Positions 8,115 through 17,263 are shown, counted from the stretch's first letter. The stretch is 64,000 bases of DNA from Maribacter cobaltidurans (GCF_002269385.1 NZ_CP022957.1:3277001-3341000); one strand, 5' to 3'. Program-made: numbers and translations. The notes: a model not told the origin generated them from the letters alone.

Positions 8115-8927
8115 ATGGAAGAAAAAACGTTTAGAAATTACGATGCCCCTGATGTATCGGTCGCCGTAAAGGAACATTACCGAAAAATGCGTAAAAATCA
8201 AACGTACGATTATGTACAACGTATGCATAAAAAGTACCTGACCTTTGATAAGCCGATGGACCTGTGGGAAGCCATGACCCATTTAAATAGTTTGATTGAT
8301 GTAAGCGATCCCGATCTCGATCTGCCCAATGTGCAACACCTGATACAAAGTGCGGAGGCCATTCGTGCGGATAACAGACCGGATTGGATGCAACTCACGG
8401 GTTTGATACATGACTTGGGAAAAATAATGTTCATGTGGGGAAGCGATGCCGACGGTACCAGCCAAGCCGAGCAGTGGGGAATGGTTGGGGATGTGTTCGT
8501 GGTAGGATGTAAACTGCCCTCTTCCTGTGTATACCCTGAGTTCAATGAATTGAACCCGGACATGAAAGATGAACGTTATAACACTACAACGGGTATTTAT
8601 GAAGAAGGTTGTGGATTGGACAATTTGGAATTGGCCTGGGGGCATGACGAATATTTATATCAAGTACTAAATAACCATAAGGAAAATACCTTACCAGATG
8701 AGGCTATGGTCATGATTAGATACCATTCGTTTTATCCTTGGCATTCCGGAGGCAGCTATAAAGAGCTTACAAACGAAAAGGACAAGGAGTATTTGGAAAT
8801 CATCAAGGACTTCAATAAATATGACCTGTATACCAAAAGTCAAAAAATATATGACTTGGAAGATGTGCGGGAGTACTACCAGCCTATTGCGGAAAAATAT
8901 TTGGGCAAAGGGCCTATTTATTGGTAA
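8115..8927 (+). CDS. myo-Inositol oxygenase (MIOX)
   Basis: Di-iron oxygenase converting myo-inositol and O2 to D-glucuronate. The 270-residue protein has the full MIOX core and closely resembles animal enzymes. Expected iron ligands are all present: H75 (QHLIQSAEAIR), H99-D100 (LIHDLGK), H177 (WGHDEYLYQ), H204 (RYHSFYPWH) and D237 (FNKYDLYTK). The C-terminus ends in G-P-I-Y-W, like the terminal -SW of animal MIOX. The gene follows a symporter gene and is closed by a strong terminator, so the two form a compact uptake-plus-oxidation unit. No downstream glucuronate genes lie in this window. Confidence 0.95.
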   Translation: MEEKTFRNYDAPDVSVAVKEHYRKMRKNQTYDYVQRMHKKYLTFDKPMDLWEAMTHLNSLIDVSDPDLDLPNVQHLIQSAEAIRADNRPDWMQLTGLIHDLGKIMFMWGSDADGTSQAEQWGMVGDVFVVGCKLPSSCVYPEFNELNPDMKDERYNTTTGIYEEGCGLDNLELAWGHDEYLYQVLNNHKENTLPDEAMVMIRYHSFYPWHSGGSYKELTNEKDKEYLEIIKDFNKYDLYTKSQKIYDLEDVREYYQPIAEKYLGKGPIYW

Positions 8928-8946
8928 TCCAAAAAGAAAAGTAATT

Positions 8947-8976
8947 AAAAAGGCCACTTTATTAAGTGGCCTTTTT
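8947..8976. terminator. Bidirectional intrinsic terminator
   Basis: AAAAAGGCCACTT/AAGTGGCCTTTTT stem with a TATT loop between the convergent MIOX and htpG genes. A and T runs on both sides allow it to serve both strands. Confidence 0.85.
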
Positions 8977-8993
8977 CTTTTATAGCAGTGAAT

Positions 8994-10883
8994 TTATTTC
9001 ACCATTTCGTAACTACGCTTAATAAAGTTTGTTAACTCTGCACCTTTCAACAAACCTTTAGAAAGCTTGGCCAAATCCAAGGATTGATTGATCAGTCGTT
9101 CCTTTTTCTTGGCCGTTTTTGTATTCAGTATTTCGCCAACCAATTCATGATTGGTATTTACGATGAGGTTGTACATTTCCGGCATATTGCCCATGCCGAA
9201 CATACCGCCACCACCGGTTTGTTGCATCTCCTTCATACGACGAAGGAATTCAGGTTCCGTAATTACAAATGGGGAAGCATCGCTATCCATGGCTTCCAAT
9301 TGTACGGTATAGTTGCTTTTTTCTCCAAATACAGCTTCCAAATCGGCTTTTAACTTTTCTTTTTCCTCATCCGATAATTTGGAGATTTGGGTATCCTCCT
9401 TTTGAATCAATTTATCAATATGGTCCGCATCCACTCGGGCAAAGGAGATTTTCTCTTTAGTGGTCTCCATTTTTTGCATCAAATGACCAATAATGGGCGA
9501 ATCCAATAGCAATACTTCATAGCCCTTGGACTTTGCAGTTTCTATATAGCTATGCTGTGCTTCTTTATCCGAGGCATAAAGAATTACCAACTTATCGTCT
9601 TTGTCCGTTTGGTTCGCTTTTATTTTCTCCTGAAGCTCTTCAAATGTATAGTAGGCACCATCAACGGTTGGGTATAGTGCAAACTTGTCCGCTTTTTCAA
9701 AGAATTTCTCTTCTGAAAGCATACCATATTCAATAACGATTTTGATATCGTTCCATTTCTTTTCAAAATCTTCACGATCGTTCTTGAAAAGGGAATTCAA
9801 TTTATCCGCTACCTTTCTGGTAATATAGGAGGATATCTTTTTTACAGCTCCATCTGCTTGCAGATATGATCTGGACACATTTAAAGGAATATCCGGGGAG
9901 TCGATGACACCACGCAACATGGTCAAAAATTCCGGTACGATACCTTCTACATTATCCGTAACAAAGACCTGGTTTTGGTACAGTTGTATCTTGTCTTTTT
10001 GAATATTCAGGTCATTTGTAAGTTTAGGAAAATACAGAATACCCGTTAGATTAAAAGGATAATCTACATTTAAGTGTATGTGGAACAAAGGCTCCTCAAA
10101 CTGCATGGGATAGAGTTCCCTGTAAAATGACTTATAATCTTCCTCCTTAAGGTCCGTTGGCTGCTTTGTCCAGGCAGGATTTGGATTATTAACGATGTTG
10201 TCCACTTCTTTGGTAGGAGCAGGGTCATCTTCCTTGGCACCTTCTGGTTTGGGAAGTGTTTCTGTTTTGGTTCCAAACTTAATGGGAACCGGCATAAACT
10301 TATTGTATTTTCGAAGTAATTCGCTAATTCTTGAATCCTCTAAAAACTCTGTGGAATCGTCTGCGATATGCAGAATAATTTCGGTACCACGTTCTTTCTT
10401 GTCCGATTCTTCAATGGAAAAATTTGGTGAACCATCACAGGTCCAGTGAACAGCAGGCTCATCCTTAAAACTTTTGGTAATAATTTCCACCTTGTGGGCC
10501 ACCATAAAGGCAGAATAAAAACCAAGACCAAAATGTCCTATGATACCTGCATCTTTGGCAGAGTCCTCATATTTGTTCAAGAATTCCTCGGCTCCGGAGA
10601 AAGCGACTTCATTGATGTATTTTTTAACCTCTTCTTCCGTCATACCCAATCCCTGGTCGATGACGTGAAGTTTTTTACCTTTTTTGTCAACTTTCACTTC
10701 GATTATAGGGTTGCCATATTCTACCTTGGCTTCACCTATCGCCGTTAAATGCTTCAATTTAAGCGTAGCATCCGTTGCGTTGGATATCAATTCACGTAGA
10801 AAAATTTCATGATCGGAGTACAAGAATTTCTTTATCAGAGGAAATATATTGTCTACCGAAACATTTATTTTACCTGTAGCCAT
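8994..10883 (-). CDS. htpG: Molecular chaperone HtpG (Hsp90)
   Basis: Bacterial Hsp90, a cytoplasmic ATP-dependent chaperone, 629 residues. The N-terminal GHKL ATPase domain shows ELISNATDA, DQGLGMT and IGHFGLGFYSAF. The middle domain has the conserved NVSRSYLQ segment, and the C-terminal dimerisation domain follows. A low-complexity acidic/proline insert lies around residues 205-235, between the ATPase and middle domains. It is a single-gene unit with a good -33/-7 promoter, and the -33 box lies in an imperfect palindrome that could be an operator. Confidence 0.97.
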   Translation of the reverse strand: MATGKINVSVDNIFPLIKKFLYSDHEIFLRELISNATDATLKLKHLTAIGEAKVEYGNPIIEVKVDKKGKKLHVIDQGLGMTEEEVKKYINEVAFSGAEEFLNKYEDSAKDAGIIGHFGLGFYSAFMVAHKVEIITKSFKDEPAVHWTCDGSPNFSIEESDKKERGTEIILHIADDSTEFLEDSRISELLRKYNKFMPVPIKFGTKTETLPKPEGAKEDDPAPTKEVDNIVNNPNPAWTKQPTDLKEEDYKSFYRELYPMQFEEPLFHIHLNVDYPFNLTGILYFPKLTNDLNIQKDKIQLYQNQVFVTDNVEGIVPEFLTMLRGVIDSPDIPLNVSRSYLQADGAVKKISSYITRKVADKLNSLFKNDREDFEKKWNDIKIVIEYGMLSEEKFFEKADKFALYPTVDGAYYTFEELQEKIKANQTDKDDKLVILYASDKEAQHSYIETAKSKGYEVLLLDSPIIGHLMQKMETTKEKISFARVDADHIDKLIQKEDTQISKLSDEEKEKLKADLEAVFGEKSNYTVQLEAMDSDASPFVITEPEFLRRMKEMQQTGGGGMFGMGNMPEMYNLIVNTNHELVGEILNTKTAKKKERLINQSLDLAKLSKGLLKGAELTNFIKRSYEMVK

Positions 10884-10922
10884 TTTTTATTTGTTTTAAT
10901 GTTTTATATCCCTAATAGACAA

Positions 10923-10959
10923 AAAAAATACCATACTGGGTATAAATGACAAACTGGCA
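10923..10959 (-). promoter_or_regulatory. htpG promoter with candidate operator
   Basis: On the minus strand a TTTG (-33, positions 10950-10953) is followed after 19 nt by TATTTTTT (10923-10930), close to the Bacteroidota pattern. The -33 box is inside the imperfect palindrome TGCCAGTTTGTCA (10947-10959). A heat-shock operator here is inference. Confidence 0.45.
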
Positions 10960-11055
10960 CATATTCTGAGAATCAAACTTTAACAAAAATTTTGTTTAAT
11001 TATTTTTAATAAAGATTAAACATTGTGTAATTTTACATGTGATTAGGAAAGAAAA

Positions 11056-11150
11056 TGCTATGAAAAAGTTTTTATCATAATCACGTTTGATTATTTATTG
11101 GTTAGGTTGTTTGAAAACGTGCTTTCCCCCCGAGAGCACGTTTTTTAGTC
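11056..11150 (+). ncRNA. Repeated short element, copy A (candidate small RNA)
   Basis: Starts with TGCTATGAAAAAG (11056-11068) and contains TTAGGTTG (11102-11109). It ends with a strong terminator: AAAACGTGCT/AGCACGTTTT (11114-11144) followed by a T-run. Two more copies with identical boxes lie at 39597 and 39743. The ATG opens only six codons before TAA. It sits in the 319-nt htpG-TetR gap, 53 nt before the TetR ATG. It could be a free small RNA or a leader with attenuation of the TetR unit. Confidence 0.45.
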
Positions 11151-11202
11151 TTATCTTTAATAAACAATACCTACCCGCACAAAGATTTAAAAGTTCTAAC
11201 AT

Positions 11203-11853
11203 ATGGCTACAAAGAAAAAAATTACCGAAAAGGATATAATTACCAAATACATGGACTATGTATTGGAAAATGAAAGGGAGCCCAAGACGGTTTATAAATT
11301 CTGTAAGGAACACAATATTCCAGAGGAGGATTTCTACAAGTTCTTTAGTTCTATTCCTTATATCAAAAAGGGAATATGGAAGACGTTTTTTACAAACACT
11401 ACTACGCTAATCTCTAAGAACAAAGAGTACAACGAATTTACGAACAGGGATAAACTTCTGACCTTTTTCTATACCTTTTTTGAAATGTTGACACTAAATA
11501 GGAGTTACGTTCTCTTTACATTGACCCAGAGCGGAAACCAGCTTAAAAATTTGGAGCAACTTAAAGGCTTACGGGAACATTTTAAGGAGTTTGCCAAGGA
11601 CTTAATCAAGGATGGAAATGAACGGAAGACAAGCAAAATTACCCAGCGTAATCCTAATATTTTTTCCGAAGGTGCCTGGTTGCAACTACTGTTCTTATTA
11701 AGGTTTTGGATGAAAGACGAATCCAAAGGGTTTGAAAAAACGGACTTGGCCATTGAAAAGTCGGTGAATACGGTATTTGACTTATTCGATAATACGCCAC
11801 TAGAGAACATTGTCGATTTTGGAAAGTTTCTTTACAAGGAAACTTTTGCCTAA
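11203..11853 (+). CDS. TetR-family transcriptional regulator
   Basis: A 216-residue protein with an atypical TetR-like N-terminal helix-turn-helix (about residues 10-60, with TVYKFCKEHNI and the F-Y-K-F-F signature). An all-helical C-terminal ligand/dimer domain follows. This type is commonly found beside AarF/UbiB-like kinase genes in Bacteroidota. Here the kinase gene follows after 18 nt, so they form one unit. Effector and targets are unknown; control of its own operon is the simplest idea. Confidence 0.75.
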   Translation: MATKKKITEKDIITKYMDYVLENEREPKTVYKFCKEHNIPEEDFYKFFSSIPYIKKGIWKTFFTNTTTLISKNKEYNEFTNRDKLLTFFYTFFEMLTLNRSYVLFTLTQSGNQLKNLEQLKGLREHFKEFAKDLIKDGNERKTSKITQRNPNIFSEGAWLQLLFLLRFWMKDESKGFEKTDLAIEKSVNTVFDLFDNTPLENIVDFGKFLYKETFA

Positions 11854-11871
11854 CCCCATATCCCATACGAT

Positions 11872-13179
11872 TTGAAAACACTAGATAAAATTCCTACGGG
11901 AAAAATAGAACGGGCCAGTAAACTGATTAAGACAGGCGTCAAAATTGGTGGCAATTACGCCAAATACTATGGCAAGAAAATGGTGAATCCAGATTTGACC
12001 CGTGATGAACTGGACAATGATAATGCCGGGGATATCTACGATGGGCTTAAAAGCTTAAAAGGAAGTGCCCTAAAAGTGGCGCAAATGTTGAGCATGGAAA
12101 AAAATCTATTGCCCAATGCCTATGTGGAGAAGTTTTCCCTTTCCCAATTTTCCGTTCCACCTCTTTCCGGACCTTTGGTGCGAAGGACCTTCAAAAAATA
12201 TCTCGACAAATATCCTGAAGAGGTCTTTGACACCTTTGAGAAGGAATCCGTCAATGCCGCCAGTATTGGCCAAGTACATAGAGCGACCAAGGACGGTAAA
12301 AACTTGGCTGTAAAAATACAATACCCCGGTGTTGCCGAAAGCATTAGTAGTGATTTGGCCCTCGTAAAGCCTATAGCCCTTAGAATGTTCAATCTTCAGG
12401 GAAAGGATTCGGATAAATACTTCAAGGAAGTTGAGCACAAATTATTGGAAGAGACCAATTATTTGTTGGAGCTGGAACAGAGCTCAGAAATTACTGAAAA
12501 ATGCAGAGTTATACATAACCTCAGTTTTCCAACATATTATAAGGAGCTCTCTAGCGAACGCATTATTACCATGGACTGGATGGAAGGAACCCATTTAGGC
12601 GAATTTACAAAGACCGATTTTTCAAAAGAGCTAGGCAACAAATTGGGGCAGACCTTATGGGATTTTTATATGTTTCAAATCCACGGCCTTAGAAAGGTAC
12701 ATGCAGACCCACATCCAGGAAACTTTTTAATTGACTCAGATGGGGAATTGGTAGTTATTGATTTTGGTTGCATTAAGGAAGTTCCGGATGATTTTTACAA
12801 TCCTTATTTTGAATTGGCCAAAAAGGAAAACATTTCCAATGATGTTGTTTTTACCGAAAAATTATATAAGTTGGAAATTTTAACTCCTTCCGATACAGAA
12901 CAGGAAATAACATTCTTCAAGAACCTTTTCCATGAAATGCTAAGCCTGTTTACTTCTCCATTTCACGAGGAAACCTTTGATTTTGGAAACTCGGATTTCT
13001 GGGATAAAATCGCGGCCCTAAGTGAACACTACGCATCTGACAAGCAAATAAGAAAGATGAACGGAAATAGGGGGTCTAAACATTTTCTTTATATGAATAG
13101 GACATTTTTTGGTCTTTACAACCTGTTGAACGATTTAAAGGCTGAGATCAAGGTCAACCATTTTCAGAAGTATCTCTAG
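11872..13179 (+). CDS. AarF/UbiB/ADCK-family atypical kinase
   Basis: A 435-residue member of the ABC1/AarF/UbiB family, linked elsewhere to quinone and lipid metabolism. Seen are the alanine-rich nucleotide loop AASIGQVHRA with the following AVKIQYPG, the catalytic-loop HADPHPGNFLI and the metal-binding VIDFG. The family's N-terminal KxGQ signature reads K-V-A-Q here, a Gly-to-Ala change. Translation appears to start at TTG 11872, 18 nt after the TetR stop; no suitable upstream ATG was found. No membrane helix is obvious. The substrate is unknown. Confidence 0.85.
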   Translation: MKTLDKIPTGKIERASKLIKTGVKIGGNYAKYYGKKMVNPDLTRDELDNDNAGDIYDGLKSLKGSALKVAQMLSMEKNLLPNAYVEKFSLSQFSVPPLSGPLVRRTFKKYLDKYPEEVFDTFEKESVNAASIGQVHRATKDGKNLAVKIQYPGVAESISSDLALVKPIALRMFNLQGKDSDKYFKEVEHKLLEETNYLLELEQSSEITEKCRVIHNLSFPTYYKELSSERIITMDWMEGTHLGEFTKTDFSKELGNKLGQTLWDFYMFQIHGLRKVHADPHPGNFLIDSDGELVVIDFGCIKEVPDDFYNPYFELAKKENISNDVVFTEKLYKLEILTPSDTEQEITFFKNLFHEMLSLFTSPFHEETFDFGNSDFWDKIAALSEHYASDKQIRKMNGNRGSKHFLYMNRTFFGLYNLLNDLKAEIKVNHFQKYL

Positions 13180-13272
13180 AAAAACTACCTTGCCCGAAAA
13201 AGATGCCGAATTAGGAATAGTTCTTATATTGCACTGCTAGTATTGTTAATAAATACGGACTAAATTCACGAT

Positions 13273-14280
13273 ATGTATAATTCAAAAATTACAGGTTTAG
13301 GTTATTACGTCCCAGATAACGTAGTAACCAATGATGACCTGTCCAAAATAATGGATACCAACGATGCTTGGATCCAGGAAAGAACCGGTATCAAGGAACG
13401 AAGGCATGTGGTTAAAGGGGAGGATACCACAACTTCCATGGGGGTAAAAGCGGCCAAGATTGCCATTGAACGAGCTGGAATAGACAAGGACGATATAGAT
13501 TTTATCGTATTTGCCACCCTAAGTCCGGATTATTATTTTCCTGGCCCCGGAGTACTGGTACAGCGAGATTTGGACATTAAGACAGTTGGTGCATTGGATG
13601 TAAGAAACCAATGTTCCGGCTTTGTATATGCCATTTCGGTTGCGGACCAATATATAAAAACCGGAATGTACAAGAACATACTTGTAATTGGTTCTGAGCT
13701 GCATTCACATGGATTGGATATGACCACCCGCGGAAGAGCGGTTTCTGTCATTTTTGGTGATGGTGCCGGTGCCGCTGTTTTGAGTCGGGCCGAAAATGAG
13801 TACGAAGGTATCTTATCCACACATTTACATTCTGAAGGGCAACACGCCGAAGAACTTTCCTTGATTGCGCCCGGTATGGGCAAAAGATGGGTTTCCGATA
13901 TTATTGCGGACAATGACCCCAATGACGAATCCTATTTTCCGTACATGAACGGACAATTTGTGTTTAAAAACGCCGTGGTACGCTTCAGTGAGGTCATTAT
14001 GGAAGGACTTAAGAAGAACAACCTAAAACCTACCGACATCGATTTGTTGGTTCCTCACCAGGCCAACCTTCGAATCTCACAGTTTATTCAGAAAAAGTTT
14101 GGACTCAATGACGACCAAGTATTCAATAATATAATGAGTTACGGTAATACTACAGCGGCATCCATTCCTATTGCATTGACAGAGGCATGGGAATCCGGAA
14201 AGGTCAAAACCGGGGATTTGGTAGTGCTTGCCGCCTTTGGTAGTGGGTTTACCTGGGGGAGCGTAATGATTAGATGGTAA
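13273..14280 (+). CDS. 3-oxoacyl-ACP synthase III family protein (FabH-like)
   Basis: A 335-residue beta-ketoacyl synthase III. The Cys-His-Asn triad is complete: C114 (RNQCSGFVYA), H262 (VPHQANLRI) and N292 (YGNTTAASIP). The thiolase-fold glycine loop GDGAGAAVL is also present. It condenses an acyl-CoA with malonyl-ACP to start chain synthesis. It stands alone between the kinase unit and a terminator, not in a fatty-acid gene cluster. It may therefore be a paralogue with a special starter unit rather than the housekeeping FabH, and I give no gene symbol. Confidence 0.88.
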   Translation: MYNSKITGLGYYVPDNVVTNDDLSKIMDTNDAWIQERTGIKERRHVVKGEDTTTSMGVKAAKIAIERAGIDKDDIDFIVFATLSPDYYFPGPGVLVQRDLDIKTVGALDVRNQCSGFVYAISVADQYIKTGMYKNILVIGSELHSHGLDMTTRGRAVSVIFGDGAGAAVLSRAENEYEGILSTHLHSEGQHAEELSLIAPGMGKRWVSDIIADNDPNDESYFPYMNGQFVFKNAVVRFSEVIMEGLKKNNLKPTDIDLLVPHQANLRISQFIQKKFGLNDDQVFNNIMSYGNTTAASIPIALTEAWESGKVKTGDLVVLAAFGSGFTWGSVMIRW

Positions 14281-14286
14281 AAATAA

Positions 14287-14310
14287 AACCCGAGGTCTAC
14301 ACCTCGGGTT
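14287..14310 (+). terminator. Intrinsic terminator of FabH-like gene
   Basis: AACCCGAGGT/ACCTCGGGTT perfect 10-bp stem with a CTAC loop and a short T-rich tail, 7 nt after the stop codon. Confidence 0.9.
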
Positions 14311-14463
14311 TCTTAAGGTTAAAGTTATTGAAGAGAAAACCAACCCATCCTCTTTCACGGTAACTTTATCCTAATACAATAGACTTGTAAAGAATAAATA
14401 TGTTACAGTATTTATGGTCTTTAACTATTGATTAACTAACGTGTTGTAATCGTTTTAAAAGCG
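14311..14463 (+). other. Spacer between two terminators; possible small RNA
   Basis: The 385-nt gap before the CoA-binding gene holds two same-strand terminators (14287-14310 and 14464-14487). The 153 nt between them contain no gene-length frame. An ATG at 14400 opens only 11 codons (M-L-Q-Y-L-W-S-L-T-I-D). A second terminator with no gene before it suggests a short untranslated transcript or a tiny ORF. The rest of the gap, 14488-14665, is AT-rich with nothing recognisable. Confidence 0.3.
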
Positions 14464-14487
14464 AAACCCGGACAAAAGCCCGGGTTT
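14464..14487 (+). terminator. Intrinsic terminator without an upstream gene
   Basis: AAACCCGG/CCGGGTTT stem with an 8-nt loop and a T-rich tail. No protein gene precedes it after the previous terminator. Confidence 0.65.
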
Positions 14488-14665
14488 CTTGCTGATAAGC
14501 TATACTAAACACTAACCATTAACTATAAATATATAGCACTATCAACTTTTTAATTTTTTTTGTGTCTTACTCAATTTAATCCTTATTATACAAGAACAAC
14601 AATTAAGAGACTCTAAATACGGAAATAAGTTACAGAATTAATAAAATTTAACACCCTGATCTAAC

Positions 14666-15025
14666 ATGAAGACCACACTTGTTTTTGGTGCATCCTTAAA
14701 ACCAAACCGTTACAGTAATATAGTAATTAACAGATTGGTCAGTAAAGGAATAAATACCGAAGCTTTCGGATTAAGGTCTGGAGTAATCGGGGGAGTGCAA
14801 GTTAAGACCAATTTGGATGAATTCCAAAATATTCACACTATAACGCTGTATTTAAATCCGACACGACAAGTACAGTACTACCAAGCCATAATTATGCTTC
14901 AGCCGGAACGTGTAATTTTCAACCCTGGTACTGAAAATAAAGAGTTTATTGGGCTTCTAGAAGCCCAAGGAATAGAGGCAGAAGTGGCCTGTACCCTTGT
15001 CCTCTTGGCTACCGATCAATATTGA
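14666..15025 (+). CDS. CoA-binding domain protein (YccU-like)
   Basis: A 119-residue single-domain Rossmann-fold protein of the CoA_binding_2 family. The N-terminal TTLVFGASLKPNRYS loop is the nucleotide-binding turn, and the later FNPGTENKEF matches the family's W/F-x-P-G-x-x-N-x-E pattern. Such proteins bind CoA; their role is poorly defined. It converges on a symporter gene 10 nt away. Confidence 0.85.
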   Translation: MKTTLVFGASLKPNRYSNIVINRLVSKGINTEAFGLRSGVIGGVQVKTNLDEFQNIHTITLYLNPTRQVQYYQAIIMLQPERVIFNPGTENKEFIGLLEAQGIEAEVACTLVLLATDQY

Positions 15026-15035
15026 AATTTTTTCA

Positions 15036-16520
15036 TCAATCTTGTGTGGCTGGTGATGATGTCGGTCGTTTTCTAATAAGCCAGAGGCCTATAAAGGTGA
15101 TAAGACCGTTTAGGGGAAGTAATTCATATCCAAATTGATATCCTCCAATAGCATCAGGTGGAATTTTTGCAAGACCGATAATCACCAAAACGGAAATTAG
15201 GGCGATTACCCAAGTGTAACCATCCTTTATTTGGTGTTTGGTGAAAATACCAAAGGCAAATAGTCCGAGCAAAGGGCCATACGTGTACGAAGCGACCGTC
15301 AAAAGGCCATCGATTACATTTCTGTCCAATACATATTTAAAAGAAATTACCACCACTATTAGTAATACACTCATACCAATGTGTGTTCGTCTTCGGATTT
15401 TTTTTGCTTCCTGCTCCGTTTTCTTGCCCGTGCCCAAAAAATCGACGCAGAAAGAGGTTGTTAATGAAGTCAATGCACTGTCGGCACTGCTATATGCCGC
15501 AGCAATGAGTCCTAGCATAAAGGTGACTGCCACCGTCATACCTAATCCACTATTCAAGGCTATTTCAGGAAATAATAAATCCGTTTTTGGCTGACCGTCC
15601 ATTAGTGGAAGCCCAATTTGGTTTTCTTTCGCATAAATGAAAAGAAGGGCCCCTAAAAGCATGAAAACAAATGTTACCAAAACCAATACAAAACTAAAGG
15701 AGACCATATTCTTTTGAGCATCCTTTAAGTTGCGGCAGGTTAGGTTTTTTTGCATCATGTCCTGGTCTAAACCCGTCATACAAATAGTCACGAACATACC
15801 CCCTAAAAAAGATTTTAAAAGATGGTTCTTGGCAAAAAGGTCATCCGTAAAAAATGTTTTGCTGTATGTGGATAATTCATTGGAAGACAGAAAGTCAGCA
15901 AAGCTCCAATCCAAACTTTCTAGGATAAAATAAATGGATAGCCCCACTGAAATCAGCATGAACAAGGTCTGTAAAGTGTCCGTCCAAACAATGGTCTTTA
16001 TACCTCCCTTAAACGTGTAGATCCATATTAAAAGAATGGAAATGGTCACGGTGATTTCAAAAGGCACGTTCCAAGCATCAAAAACGAACTGTTGCAGGAC
16101 AATGGCGACCAGAAACAATCTAAAGGCAGCTCCCAAGACCCTAGAAACAAAAAAGGAAATAGCACCTACCTTATAACTTACAAAGCCAAATCTTTCGTCC
16201 AGATACTCATAAATAGAGGTTACGTTCTTTTTATAATAAATAGGAAGTAACACGTAGGCTGTTACAAAATAACCCACAAGGTATCCTAAAACCACTTGCA
16301 TATAACTAAACTGGGAGGCATCTACCCATCCGGGTACGGATATAAAAGTAACACCTGATAGGGAGGCCCCTACCATTCCAAAAGCTACCAAATACCATGG
16401 GGATTGCTTTCCTGCCTTGAAAAAGTCTTCATTGGAATCATTTTTTCCCGTGAAATAGGAAATCAACAGCAAAATGGCGAAATAACCACCAATTAATAGA
16501 AGAATATGGGAAGCGGTCAT
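15036..16520 (-). CDS. Sodium:solute symporter, SSS family
   Basis: A 494-residue SSS-family transporter with about 13 membrane helices. Hallmarks are [17 protein letters not shown] near the N-terminus, [11 protein letters not shown] after TM5, and [14 protein letters not shown] at the sodium-binding TM8. I start at MTASHILLL (16520). A longer frame runs to 16667, but that extension overlaps the divergent recR promoter and start and codes for an unlikely soluble leader. The substrate is unknown; the sequence differs clearly from the symporter at 6471. Confidence 0.88.
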   Translation of the reverse strand: MTASHILLLIGGYFAILLLISYFTGKNDSNEDFFKAGKQSPWYLVAFGMVGASLSGVTFISVPGWVDASQFSYMQVVLGYLVGYFVTAYVLLPIYYKKNVTSIYEYLDERFGFVSYKVGAISFFVSRVLGAAFRLFLVAIVLQQFVFDAWNVPFEITVTISILLIWIYTFKGGIKTIVWTDTLQTLFMLISVGLSIYFILESLDWSFADFLSSNELSTYSKTFFTDDLFAKNHLLKSFLGGMFVTICMTGLDQDMMQKNLTCRNLKDAQKNMVSFSFVLVLVTFVFMLLGALLFIYAKENQIGLPLMDGQPKTDLLFPEIALNSGLGMTVAVTFMLGLIAAAYSSADSALTSLTTSFCVDFLGTGKKTEQEAKKIRRRTHIGMSVLLIVVVISFKYVLDRNVIDGLLTVASYTYGPLLGLFAFGIFTKHQIKDGYTWVIALISVLVIIGLAKIPPDAIGGYQFGYELLPLNGLITFIGLWLIRKRPTSSPATQD

Positions 16521-16564
16521 GGCAAATAATTTAGGGTCAAAGTACAAAAAGTAAAAATAGTGCG

Positions 16565-16572
16565 TAATTTTG
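16565..16572 (+). promoter_or_regulatory. -7 promoter box of recR
   Basis: TAATTTTG, an exact TAnnTTTG match, ending 16 nt before the recR ATG. Confidence 0.5.
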
Positions 16573-16588
16573 CCACAAACTCGCAGCA

Positions 16589-17209
16589 ATGGATTTTTCT
16601 TCAAAATTATTGGAAAATGCCGTAAACGAAATGTCCCAATTACCAGGTATAGGAAAACGTACGGCACTGCGCTTGGTTTTGCATATGTTAAAGCAGCCTG
16701 AGAGACAAACGGAGGAGTTGTCCCATGCGCTCTTGCAATTAAGGGGTGCTGTCCAGTTTTGTAAAAAATGCCATAATATTTCCGATACTGAATTTTGTGA
16801 AATCTGTACGAATCCCAAAAGGGATAGCTCCTTGGTATGTGTGGTTGAAGATATTAGGGATGTTATGGCCATAGAAAATACGGGGCAGTATCGAGGGCTT
16901 TATCATGTTTTGGGAGGTAAAATTTCACCGATCGAAGGTATGGGCCCACAAGACCTGACCATAGCATCGCTTGTGAACAAAATAAGACAGGGAGAGGTTA
17001 AGGAATTGATATTGGCCTTGAGTTCTACCATGGAAGGAGACACGACCAATTTTTATATTTTTAAACAAATAGAAGGAATGGAGGTTCGTACATCCACTAT
17101 TGCCAGAGGTATAGCCGTTGGTGACGAACTGGAATATGCAGATGAGGTAACTTTGGGGCGCAGTATTCTCAACAGGGTTCCTTTTGAGGGTACCTTTAAT
17201 ACCCATTAG
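16589..17209 (+). CDS. recR: Recombination mediator RecR
   Basis: RecR acts with RecO and RecF to load RecA at gaps in DNA. The 206-residue protein has the N-terminal helix-hairpin-helix [12 protein letters not shown] (about 18-29), a four-cysteine zinc finger (C58, C61, C70, C73), a Toprim domain with [12 protein letters not shown] (about 84-95), and the C-terminal Walker-like [18 protein letters not shown]. Length matches the family. It is a single-gene unit, diverging from the symporter gene. Confidence 0.97.
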   Translation: MDFSSKLLENAVNEMSQLPGIGKRTALRLVLHMLKQPERQTEELSHALLQLRGAVQFCKKCHNISDTEFCEICTNPKRDSSLVCVVEDIRDVMAIENTGQYRGLYHVLGGKISPIEGMGPQDLTIASLVNKIRQGEVKELILALSSTMEGDTTNFYIFKQIEGMEVRTSTIARGIAVGDELEYADEVTLGRSILNRVPFEGTFNTH

Positions 17210-17255
17210 AATAGTTTAAATTTGGGTATTTGCAATGAAAGGCTTTTGATTTTGT

Positions 17256-17263
17256 TATTTTTG
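17256..17263 (+). promoter_or_regulatory. -7 promoter box of E2 gene
   Basis: TATTTTTG with a TTTG 23 nt upstream (17229-17232), fitting the Bacteroidota -33/-7 layout. It lies 37 nt before the start codon. Confidence 0.55.

Noticed and set aside
10923..10975. Possible sigma-54 site (TGGCAC on the plus strand at 10955)
   Set aside because: The -12 GC element is missing at the required distance and no same-strand gene fits.
16521..16667. N-terminal extension of the symporter
   Set aside because: It overlaps the recR promoter and coding region on the other strand; the start at 16520 gives a normal SSS N-terminus.
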